Of a stretch of 8,044 nt of DNA, positions 1 through 6,586 are shown piece by piece. Every line of letters begins with the position of its first letter. The stretch's first letter is position 1. The position numbers and the translations under genes were made by a program. Below the pieces are notes generated by a model. The model did not search any database and was not told where the DNA came from. It worked only from the letters and a program-made list of their open reading frames with translations. Origin of the DNA: Chlamydiae bacterium RIFCSPHIGHO2_12_FULL_27_8 (GTDB lineage Bacteria; Chlamydiota; Chlamydiia; Chlamydiales; SM23-39); contig MGLU01000014.1 in the NCBI GenBank assembly GCA_001796155.1, positions 1 to 8,044 of the forward strand, written 5' to 3'.

Positions 1-669
1 GGAAAAGGAGCAAAAAGCTCTAAAGATATTAAAAGATGCTCTACCTGTAGCGGTCAAGGTCAAGTTTTCCAATCAAGAGGCTTTTTTTCAATGTCTTCAA
101 CATGTCCTACATGTAATGGGAACGGAAAAGTAATTGTCAATCCATGTATAGCCTGCAACGGTTTTGGCAGAGTAAAAGACAAACAAAAAGTAAAAGTCCA
201 TATACCTGCCGGTGTCGACAATGACATGAGACTCAAAATGAAGGGTTATGGCGACGCCGGGGAAGGTAATGCTCCAAATGGAGATTTGTATGTAACAATA
301 AAAGTTGCCCCAAGCGACACATTTCAAAGAGAAGGCGACGATATTTATGTAAATATACCATTAACATTTACTGAAGCTGCTTTGGGTTGTAAAAAAGATA
401 TACCTACTCCTCTCGGTAAAACATCTAGAATTTCAATTTCAGAAGGGACTCAAAATGGCAAAACCTTAAGAATTAAAGGGTTAGGATTTCCAAACGTTCA
501 CGGTCAAGGGGTTGGAGATCTACTTGTGAACATTTTAGTTGAAACTCCTATAAACCTCTCTTCCAAACAAAAAGCTATTTTAGAAGAATTTAAATCATTA
601 GAGACTGAGGCTAATCACCCTACGAGAAAATCTTTTTTTGAAAAGGTTAAATCTTTTTTTAAAGACTAA
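1..669 (+). CDS. dnaJ: Chaperone protein DnaJ (Hsp40), C-terminal part, 5' truncated by window edge
   Basis: Co-chaperone that delivers unfolded substrates to DnaK and stimulates its ATPase, in the cytoplasm. The frame is open from base 1 to a TAA at 667-669, giving 222 codons of a protein usually about 375-390 aa long, so the J domain and Gly/Phe region lie outside the window. The window starts on the GKG that ends the first CxxCxGxG zinc motif. Motifs 2-4 are complete (Cys pairs at visible residues 13/16, 35/38 and 49/52). They are followed by the two beta-sandwich substrate-binding domains (IPAGVD.., GYGDAG.., GDLYV.., then FPNVHG.G.GDLLV) and the dimerisation tail ending FFEKVKSFFKD. The Met at base 91 (SMSSTCPTC) is internal to the zinc region and is not the start. 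The wording of the zinc-finger linker and domain I resembles chlamydial DnaJ as I remember it. No hairpin terminator is visible after the stop. Base composition is richer in GC than the rest of the window. Confidence 0.97.
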   Translation, partial: GKGAKSSKDIKRCSTCSGQGQVFQSRGFFSMSSTCPTCNGNGKVIVNPCIACNGFGRVKDKQKVKVHIPAGVDNDMRLKMKGYGDAGEGNAPNGDLYVTIKVAPSDTFQREGDDIYVNIPLTFTEAALGCKKDIPTPLGKTSRISISEGTQNGKTLRIKGLGFPNVHGQGVGDLLVNILVETPINLSSKQKAILEEFKSLETEANHPTRKSFFEKVKSFFKD

Positions 670-683
670 ATTATTTACTTTAA

Positions 684-713
684 TTGCATTTTTAATTGTA
701 AATATGTTATAAT
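684..713 (+). promoter_or_regulatory. Sigma70-type extended -10 promoter for the phosphatase gene
   Basis: A -35-like TTGCAT at 684-689 is followed after 18 nt by a perfect TATAAT at 708-713. TG at 705-706 completes the extended -10 motif TGTTATAAT. The predicted transcript start is near 720, giving a leader of about 25 nt before the ATG at 745. The leader has no purine-rich Shine-Dalgarno sequence. It does contain a small TTAGTT/AACTAA pairing (713-718 with 725-730), which is weak and AT-only. The promoter suggests the phosphatase gene is transcribed independently of dnaJ, although read-through from dnaJ is possible because no terminator separates them. Confidence 0.6.
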
Positions 714-744
714 TAGTTAATAAAAACTAATAATAGTTAATTAT

Positions 745-1551
745 ATGACAATAAATGAAGTAAGGGCAGCACCTCCAATTATAGACAATATAACAGCTGC
801 AAAGCCACCGACCGGTCCATTTTTAAAAACTGTTCAATCTATCATAGAAAAAGTGAAAATAATTTTTACAAGCCCAACCATGCAAATAATAGCTCTTTCT
901 ATTGGAGCTTGTGTGTTAAGCCCATATTTATTATCTCTACCTCTTACTTTAACAATATCAGCATTTGCAATGGTGGTTTTAATACCATTGTCGCAATTTA
1001 AAAAATTAAAATTTGAAATTTCATTTTTATATACAATACTTACTATTCAGTTGAAAAAAAGCAACCAATGGTATGATGAAATTACTATGCCGGATGGTAA
1101 AATATTAGTTTTAGGTGCCATCCCATTAAAAAGTCAAATTCAAAAATTACAAAAACTTGGTATAAAAAAAGTTATTACTCTATTAGAGCCTTTTGAAATG
1201 AAGCCATCTATTTTTGCTACCCCTGCTACTAAAGAAGACTGGCAAAAAGTAGGAATTGAACATCTTCACATTGTATCTCCTGATTATCAGGGTGTAGCTC
1301 ACAAAAAAATTAGTGAGGCTATACAAGCAATTAAAAAAACTCCTAAAGATGACAAGATTTATATCCATTGCAAAGCCGGAAGAGGCAGAAGTGCTTCAAT
1401 TGTTATTGCATACTTAACAACTTATTGTAATATGAGTTTAGACAAAGCTATACAATTTGTTAAAGAAAGAAGAACACAGATTAATTTAAATCCAAAGCAA
1501 AAACTGAACCTTCAAAATTTTGAGGCTCTCCGTATAAAGAAAACTCAATAA
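745..1551 (+). CDS. PTPMT1-like dual-specificity phosphatase with bilobed N-terminal membrane segment
   Basis: Cysteine-based phosphatase of the dual-specificity class. The P-loop is HCKAGRGRS at residues 208-216 (nucleophile C209, phosphate-binding R215, S216), one residue different from the HCKAGRSRS signature of PTPMT1, the mitochondrial phosphatidylglycerophosphate phosphatase. Other PTPMT1-like blocks appear in order: WYDEI (109-113), LGAIPLKS (123-130), VITLLEPFE (143-151, compare VITMNEEYE), EDWQKVGIEHL (164-174), probable general acid D180 in SPDYQG, and the final R..I.L.P.Q helix (about 243-258). The N-terminus lacks a cleavable signal. Residues 46-82 form two adjacent hydrophobic stretches with a short SPYLLSLP turn, flanked by lysines (36, 38 and 86-89), consistent with a membrane hairpin with both ends on the same side. 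ATG745 is the first start after an in-frame TAA at 721-723. By family the substrate should be a lipid phosphate, but a protein or phosphoinositide substrate is not excluded. It could be the cell's PGP phosphatase or a secreted inclusion-membrane effector. Confidence 0.88.
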   Translation: MTINEVRAAPPIIDNITAAKPPTGPFLKTVQSIIEKVKIIFTSPTMQIIALSIGACVLSPYLLSLPLTLTISAFAMVVLIPLSQFKKLKFEISFLYTILTIQLKKSNQWYDEITMPDGKILVLGAIPLKSQIQKLQKLGIKKVITLLEPFEMKPSIFATPATKEDWQKVGIEHLHIVSPDYQGVAHKKISEAIQAIKKTPKDDKIYIHCKAGRGRSASIVIAYLTTYCNMSLDKAIQFVKERRTQINLNPKQKLNLQNFEALRIKKTQ

Positions 1552-1564
1552 TAAAGCTCTTAAA

Positions 1565-4500
1565 TCATAAAATTTTTTCTATCCCTATTATCTCTCTATT
1601 TTCCATATCTAAAATTGTTTTAACATTTTTGCCTGTTAATATAAAAATATTATCCTCAATTTGTATATCCATAGGCCTTCTTATTGAATCCAAAATTTGA
1701 TCTAAAGAAATATGTTCATTTGTAATTTTTTCAAATACAGCTTTTAAAATTGTTAGAGTTATTATCTTCTCCTTTTCTAAAACATTATAATTCGAATTTT
1801 CAGAAAAATTCATATTAAAATTACCAAAAAGATTTTCTACTTTTATCCGGCATTCAGAAAAATTACTCTCCTTTTTTGCAAAATCTTCAAAAACTATTTC
1901 CCCCTCTAAGGAATTTAAAAATACATTGTTTATTGATTTGTCAGAAATAAAACTAAAATTATTTTTATCTAAAAATTTTTGATTAGCCCGGTCATAAAAT
2001 TTGTTATCCAAAAATATCAAATTTATATCTTCATCAAATCTATTTTCTAAATATTTCCATGGATTTGTAAATTCAATTTTTTTGTTGTTTGATTGATCAA
2101 GATTTAAAATTAATTTTTTTGTTATAAAATCAAATTTATAGGTTTCAACAATTCCCTTGTTTAATGAGATCAATGTAGAAATATTTCCCATATTATCAAA
2201 TATAGGAGCAAATATCTCATCATTTAATTCAAATGCAATAGGCTTTGTGCCTCCGGAAATTTTCAGCTGATAAGGCCTGTTATTTGCGTCAAATGACCCA
2301 ATCTCATCTCTACCTTCATATATATAATCAAAATATGACACTTCTTTCTGATCTTCATAAATAGTTTTAGATACCCTTCTGTCTAATCCATCATATTCAT
2401 ATTTTATTAAAATATTTCCCTTTTCAATTTTTAAAAGCCGATCTAATGAATCATATGTAAAATATGCATCTCTATTATTCTCTGTTTTTTTATAAATACG
2501 CCCTAATATGTCTTTTTCATATAAAATATTTGTATTGTTTAAATCATTATTTGTAATCAAATTTTCCTTCATTGTTTTTGAAAGATTTTCATAATTTAGG
2601 GAAGAATTGTCTTTTGCCCAAAAAATCTTCCAGTTCATTTTATTAAGTCTATTCAATTCATCAAACTCACTAGATTTTTTAATTCCAAAATTACTTTCCA
2701 ATTCCTTCAATTTTTTTAAATTGTAATTAGTGTTTTTGGAAATATTTAATTCACCAATAATTTCCTCCTCTATCAAATTTTTAGATAAATCAAATTTTTT
2801 ACATTTATATGTGTAAACTTTTTGGTTTAAAAAATTATACCTTTCAACCTCCGATAAATTAAAAGGATCATATTTGTAAAAAACATAAGAATTATCCGGC
2901 AATATTGCTTTCACCTTTCTTTTAGATAAGTCATAGTCAAATTTCAAAATAAGACCATTTGCAAATGTTTCGGAAATTAATTGATTCGATGCATTATAAT
3001 CTCTTAAAACAACAGAATTATTATTTAAATCAAAAATCTTTATAAGTAAATTTTTAGAATTATATTCAAATTTGTAATTTATATCGTTTGTTGATGATTT
3101 TATAGATAATAAATTATTATTAAAATCATACTCCTTTTCAATAAATGTACAATCTCTTTTTGTTATTTTTTCTATATAGCCGTTTTTGAAATAAGTATAT
3201 TCAAATTGTGTAGTTAATAAATTATCGATTCTCTCTTTTAAAGTAATTCTGCCGAAATTGTCGTACTTGTTTTTTTCAGATACATTTTTGTTTTCTAATT
3301 TGTCATAGATAGTTTGTGAAATTATATTACCATATTCATCAAAAATGTTCTTTTCTAAATAAAAGATTTTATCTTTAGAATCAGTTTTTTTAATTTCTAT
3401 TATTTTGTCACAAAAGTACAAAGTCTCTTTTTTTTCATTTAAATGATTGGTAAAAATCTCCCTATTAATATAAAAACCATTATATTCAAATTTTTCATCA
3501 TAAAAATATGTGGAAATGTTGTTCAATGGATCAATAACCTTTAAAAGTCTTCCCCTATCATCAAATTCTTTTGTCTCTTTACTTTTTTTATCATTTATAT
3601 ATGAAATTGTAGAAATAGAATTTTTATCGTATTCATACTCCTTTTTAAAATATAAATTTTCAAAAATATCTCTTTCTTCTTCTAAAATAGTTCTGTTAAA
3701 TTTGTCTTTATGAATGGATTTTATCAACTTGTTTTGCTTAGTCTGAAAAAGCCCATTATTATCATAATAATAATTTGTTAAAATATCCGAGCTGCCGTCT
3801 TTGGTTCTTTCAGATAAGACGTTTCCTAAATAATCATATTCATAAAATTCTGTAGAAAAAAAATCTTTCTTTTGAACTAAGTTTTTACCATCATATGTAA
3901 AAAGTACCTCATTTAAAAGTTTGTTTTGACTTGAAAAAATAGTACTTTTTTGTATTTTGTCGTCAACATAACTATTCTTAGTAGTAATACCATTATTATC
4001 TGTAAAACTGTTGATAGTTTTATCAATATTATACAAATAATTCTCTTCTACTTTGCCATTTAATGTTTTATAAAATATTTGATTGAAAATATTATATGCA
4101 AAAATCTCTTCCCTCTCCCCACAACGTTTTTTTACCAATCTTCCAAGTGCATCATATTCTAAATATTCTTCTATATTACATACCTTATCATTGATCAAAT
4201 CTGTTGTAATAATTTTTTTTATATTAAAAAATGGATCATATTCAAAAATTTTTACAAAATTATTGGAATCTTCAATCTTTAAAAGATTGCTGTATTTGTC
4301 ATATTCATATTTATAACTTTTTGAAAAATTTGTATCTTTTTCTAATTTTGAAATTAAAAATCCATTTGAATAATTATAAAATGTTTCAATGTTTTGATTG
4401 TCTTTTTTATATATCAAATTATTGAAATTATCATATTTGAAAAATGTTTTTTTATCCCCTGTTTCAATAATAGATAGAAGATTTTTTCTCTCATCATATT

Positions 4501-6376
4501 CATACTTACTTTCAAATAGTTTTTTTCGATTTTTATCAAAAATCTCCTTTTTAATTAGATTTAAACCGGAATATATCAAACTTTCTTTTTGCAAAATTAT
4601 CTCTTTTGAACTTTTAATATCAAAATTTTCTAAAGAAATTTCATTCCGTAAATAAGGAAAGTTTGCTAAATATCTGAAATTTTTAATTTCCCTATATGTA
4701 AGATCTTTTAAATCTAAATAATTTTCATTTTTCCCATCATCTTCCATTTCTTTTATTAAAGAAAAATCACTATCATAAAAATAAAAATTTCTTTTAATCG
4801 GGATGCTTTTTATATAAGAAATTTTAGATTTCAGCAAAAAGCTGTCTTCAAAATATTCAAGTTTAGTTAAAACTCCTTCCTCTTCTATAGATTTTAACTT
4901 GCTTTGTTCATATATGTAAAATTTTAAAAATTCATCATTTGCATTATCCGACTTTATCGCTCCAATAATTTTCTCCTTTATCAAATTATTGTTACTGTCA
5001 TATGTAAATTCTTTTGAAAATTTTGTATTTCCTTTCCCATCTAAAAATGATCTCGATTTTAATAAATTAAAATCATTTATATTTTCCCAAATAAACTGTT
5101 CGCTGTTAAAAGGAATATTTGCCCCATTATTTAAAAAAAATCTCTCTATTTTTATTAGATTTTTGTTTTGATCAAATGTATATGAAATTAGATTGTTTTT
5201 ATCATCATAGACTTTTGTAATAAAATTTGAAGAGCTTTTTTCATATTCAAATCTATAAATAATTACCCTATTTCCATTTTGATCCAATGTTTGAATATTT
5301 AATACTTTTTGAAATCTGAAGTCATTATTGTCATAGATAATTTCATTGGAACTGTTTTTATTCCCCAATAAATAGTATTCAATAAAAATATTGTTGTTTT
5401 CAGGCAAAATTATGCTTTTTAAGAGCGGCGATGTTCTTTTGTAATTTGTATGATAATCAAAATTGTTAAACATCTGATTGCTTGCAATAGATTTTAAAAA
5501 ATAAAAGGGATAATTGGATTTTTCCTTATTTGTAATTATTGGATAATATTTATCAAATATAAAATTAAATATTTGACCATCAGATGTTTTTAAACCAAAA
5601 TCATGTTTGTCGCTATTATCTAAAAGATTTTTTTTGTCAGGATTTTTATAGCTAAATTCAGCATAACTATAAATTTTGGTTTCATCAAAATTTTTAGTTT
5701 CAATTCTTAAAAGATTTTGAAATTTATCAAAAAAATATAAAATTTTATTTTTATTAGACAGAACTGTTTTATTTAATAAATAATAGTTACTGTTAGTATT
5801 ACCTTTTTCCCTAATGTAAATTTGCTTCACCCCATTAGAAAATTCAACCTGTAAATTATTAATTCCATTCAACTCCGCTTTTAAAACAAAAATATTTTTA
5901 TTATTTGAAGAGTTAATGTTTTTTTTACTTGCCAAACTCAATAAATAATGTTCCTTTTCAAAATAACCCTCTGTTAATTCCCTTTTTTTCTTTTCTTTTT
6001 TTGTTTCTATTATTTTCTTTCTGATTCTATTTTTTGGATAATCAAAAACATATTTAGTTCCTTCATATAAAACTTCAATTCGGTCTCCATAAAAAAAAGC
6101 TTTGTAATGATCAAAAAATGACCACCCTGAAAGAACAAATTCATGTATAAATTTGTCATCCCTGGATCTTGGGTCATTCAATTCTAAACTTAAATAGCTT
6201 ATATCTAAAATGATATTTTCTTTTCCGGAAACTTTGATTTCATTTTTAAAAAAATATTTACCTGTTAATAAATCCACATTTTCAAATCTAGTATCAATAT
6301 AATTAGATTTTTCATAGGAATTATCTGAAAAACAAAATATGGAAATTTGAATTAATAAAAAAATCAGCCTATACAT
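1565..6376 (-). CDS. Secreted RHS/YD-repeat protein, 1603 aa
   Basis: Large RHS/YD-repeat protein, a family whose repeats fold into a beta-sheet shell. Residues 1-18 are a typical Sec signal peptide (MYR, hydrophobic core, likely cut after CFS); C15 lacks a lipobox. An N-terminal RHS entry domain follows (LLTGK at 36-40, GWSFF at 84-88, IEVLYEGTKYVF at about 100-111). A long array of degenerate YD repeats then runs from about 190 to 1400, with good copies such as EYDALGR (740-746) and YEYDGLDRR (1326-1334). Next come a FAPIFDNMGNIS segment matching the usual Y..TD.LGS and a degraded RHS-associated core (NPWKYLENRFDEDINLIF from 1438, FYDRANQKFLDKNN to about 1473). The last 130 residues match nothing I recognise. 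Start: CAT at 6374-6376, with AGG six bases upstream on the coding strand; the stop is TGA. The gene is very AT-rich compared with dnaJ. No same-strand gene follows, so no cognate immunity protein is evident. Role unknown; a cell-surface or host-contact protein is an inference. Confidence 0.93.
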   Translation of the reverse strand: MYRLIFLLIQISIFCFSDNSYEKSNYIDTRFENVDLLTGKYFFKNEIKVSGKENIILDISYLSLELNDPRSRDDKFIHEFVLSGWSFFDHYKAFFYGDRIEVLYEGTKYVFDYPKNRIRKKIIETKKEKKKRELTEGYFEKEHYLLSLASKKNINSSNNKNIFVLKAELNGINNLQVEFSNGVKQIYIREKGNTNSNYYLLNKTVLSNKNKILYFFDKFQNLLRIETKNFDETKIYSYAEFSYKNPDKKNLLDNSDKHDFGLKTSDGQIFNFIFDKYYPIITNKEKSNYPFYFLKSIASNQMFNNFDYHTNYKRTSPLLKSIILPENNNIFIEYYLLGNKNSSNEIIYDNNDFRFQKVLNIQTLDQNGNRVIIYRFEYEKSSSNFITKVYDDKNNLISYTFDQNKNLIKIERFFLNNGANIPFNSEQFIWENINDFNLLKSRSFLDGKGNTKFSKEFTYDSNNNLIKEKIIGAIKSDNANDEFLKFYIYEQSKLKSIEEEGVLTKLEYFEDSFLLKSKISYIKSIPIKRNFYFYDSDFSLIKEMEDDGKNENYLDLKDLTYREIKNFRYLANFPYLRNEISLENFDIKSSKEIILQKESLIYSGLNLIKKEIFDKNRKKLFESKYEYDERKNLLSIIETGDKKTFFKYDNFNNLIYKKDNQNIETFYNYSNGFLISKLEKDTNFSKSYKYEYDKYSNLLKIEDSNNFVKIFEYDPFFNIKKIITTDLINDKVCNIEEYLEYDALGRLVKKRCGEREEIFAYNIFNQIFYKTLNGKVEENYLYNIDKTINSFTDNNGITTKNSYVDDKIQKSTIFSSQNKLLNEVLFTYDGKNLVQKKDFFSTEFYEYDYLGNVLSERTKDGSSDILTNYYYDNNGLFQTKQNKLIKSIHKDKFNRTILEEERDIFENLYFKKEYEYDKNSISTISYINDKKSKETKEFDDRGRLLKVIDPLNNISTYFYDEKFEYNGFYINREIFTNHLNEKKETLYFCDKIIEIKKTDSKDKIFYLEKNIFDEYGNIISQTIYDKLENKNVSEKNKYDNFGRITLKERIDNLLTTQFEYTYFKNGYIEKITKRDCTFIEKEYDFNNNLLSIKSSTNDINYKFEYNSKNLLIKIFDLNNNSVVLRDYNASNQLISETFANGLILKFDYDLSKRKVKAILPDNSYVFYKYDPFNLSEVERYNFLNQKVYTYKCKKFDLSKNLIEEEIIGELNISKNTNYNLKKLKELESNFGIKKSSEFDELNRLNKMNWKIFWAKDNSSLNYENLSKTMKENLITNNDLNNTNILYEKDILGRIYKKTENNRDAYFTYDSLDRLLKIEKGNILIKYEYDGLDRRVSKTIYEDQKEVSYFDYIYEGRDEIGSFDANNRPYQLKISGGTKPIAFELNDEIFAPIFDNMGNISTLISLNKGIVETYKFDFITKKLILNLDQSNNKKIEFTNPWKYLENRFDEDINLIFLDNKFYDRANQKFLDKNNFSFISDKSINNVFLNSLEGEIVFEDFAKKESNFSECRIKVENLFGNFNMNFSENSNYNVLEKEKIITLTILKAVFEKITNEHISLDQILDSIRRPMDIQIEDNIFILTGKNVKTILDMENREIIGIEKIL

Positions 6377-6462
6377 TTTAAACCTAAAAAAAATTAATCT
6401 GACAATATTAGTGATATCTTTTTTTTATTACATAAAAAAATTTGAAATCTTAGGTTTAAAAT
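6375..6462. repeat. 13-bp perfect inverted repeat spanning the rhs start region
   Basis: ATTTTAAACCTAA at 6375-6387 is exactly reverse-complemented by TTAGGTTTAAAAT at 6450-6462, with 62 bp between the arms. The left arm, read on the coding strand of rhs, is the Shine-Dalgarno AGG plus the first two bases of the ATG. In an rhs transcript beginning upstream of 6462 the two arms could pair and cover the ribosome binding site. The pairing is A/U-rich and the loop long, so stability is modest. Confidence 0.5.
6405..6433 (-). promoter_or_regulatory. Possible promoter for the rhs gene (weak)
   Basis: On the minus strand TAATAT (plus positions 6405-6410) could serve as a -10 box, with a start near 6398 and a leader of about 21 nt. 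The hexamer 17 nt upstream, ATGTAA (plus 6428-6433), is a poor -35. The region is almost pure A/T, so chance -10 look-alikes are common. A start further upstream, beyond 6462, is equally possible and would bring the inverted repeat into the leader. Confidence 0.25.
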
Positions 6463-6523
6463 TAAAACAGGGCATATCTCCATTTTTAAATATAACTTTA
6501 GGCTTACATAACAAAAAATTACA

Positions 6524-6552
6524 TTGTAATTATTTTTTTAAACAGATAATAT
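6524..6552 (+). promoter_or_regulatory. Sigma70-type promoter for the acid ceramidase-like gene
   Basis: TTGTAA at 6524-6529 is followed after exactly 17 nt by TAATAT at 6547-6552. Both hexamers are near consensus and the spacing is optimal. The predicted start is near 6559, so the transcript would begin within or just before the hairpin at 6558-6576 and have a leader of about 28 nt. The -35 lies in a small palindromic sequence (ATTAC, 3 nt, GTAAT; 6518-6530) that might be a regulator half-site pair, but this is too short to rely on. Confidence 0.6.
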
Positions 6553-6557
6553 TCCGC

Positions 6558-6576
6558 CCCTAAAAAAAATTTAGGG
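6558..6576 (+). promoter_or_regulatory. 5' leader hairpin overlapping the ribosome binding site
   Basis: CCCTAAA (6558-6564), a five-base AAAAA loop, then TTTAGGG (6570-6576) form a perfect 7-bp stem. The right arm contains AGGG, the only Shine-Dalgarno-like sequence ahead of the ATG at 6587, ten bases away. In the folded state the ribosome binding site would be occluded. An in-frame TAG at 6572-6574, within the same arm, shows that the coding region cannot begin further upstream. The duplicated CCCTAAA/TTTAGGG could instead be a protein-binding operator, since it sits at the predicted transcript start. Confidence 0.5.
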
Positions 6577-6586
6577 AACAAAATTT

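Noticed and set aside
97..327. Minus-strand open frame opposite dnaJ
   Set aside because: It is a shadow of the conserved DnaJ zinc-finger and domain I coding sequence, with no family resemblance of its own.
91..669. Reading dnaJ as a complete 192-aa gene starting at ATG 91
   Set aside because: The frame is open upstream to base 1 and encodes zinc-finger motif 2 and the end of motif 1, so this Met is internal.
713..730. TTAGTT/AACTAA hairpin in the phosphatase leader as a regulatory element
   Set aside because: Six mostly A/T pairs with an A/T loop would be barely stable, and similar pairings are common in this composition.
1183..1368. Minus-strand open frame of 61 codons inside the phosphatase gene
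   Set aside because: Antisense to the conserved phosphatase domain, with no recognisable features.
3510..5171. Several short plus-strand open frames opposite rhs (near 3510, 4083, 4231, 4398 and 4989)
   Set aside because: They are Ser/Leu/Phe/Lys-rich complements of the YD repeats in a very AT-rich gene and look like chance frames.
1565..6376. Classical Rhs toxin with an adjacent immunity gene
   Set aside because: No same-strand gene follows the stop, the core motif is degraded, and the tail matches no toxin family I know.
6419..6440. T-run/A-run stem as a terminator in the divergent intergenic region
   Set aside because: It is A/T only, and neither flanking gene ends there, so there is nothing to terminate.
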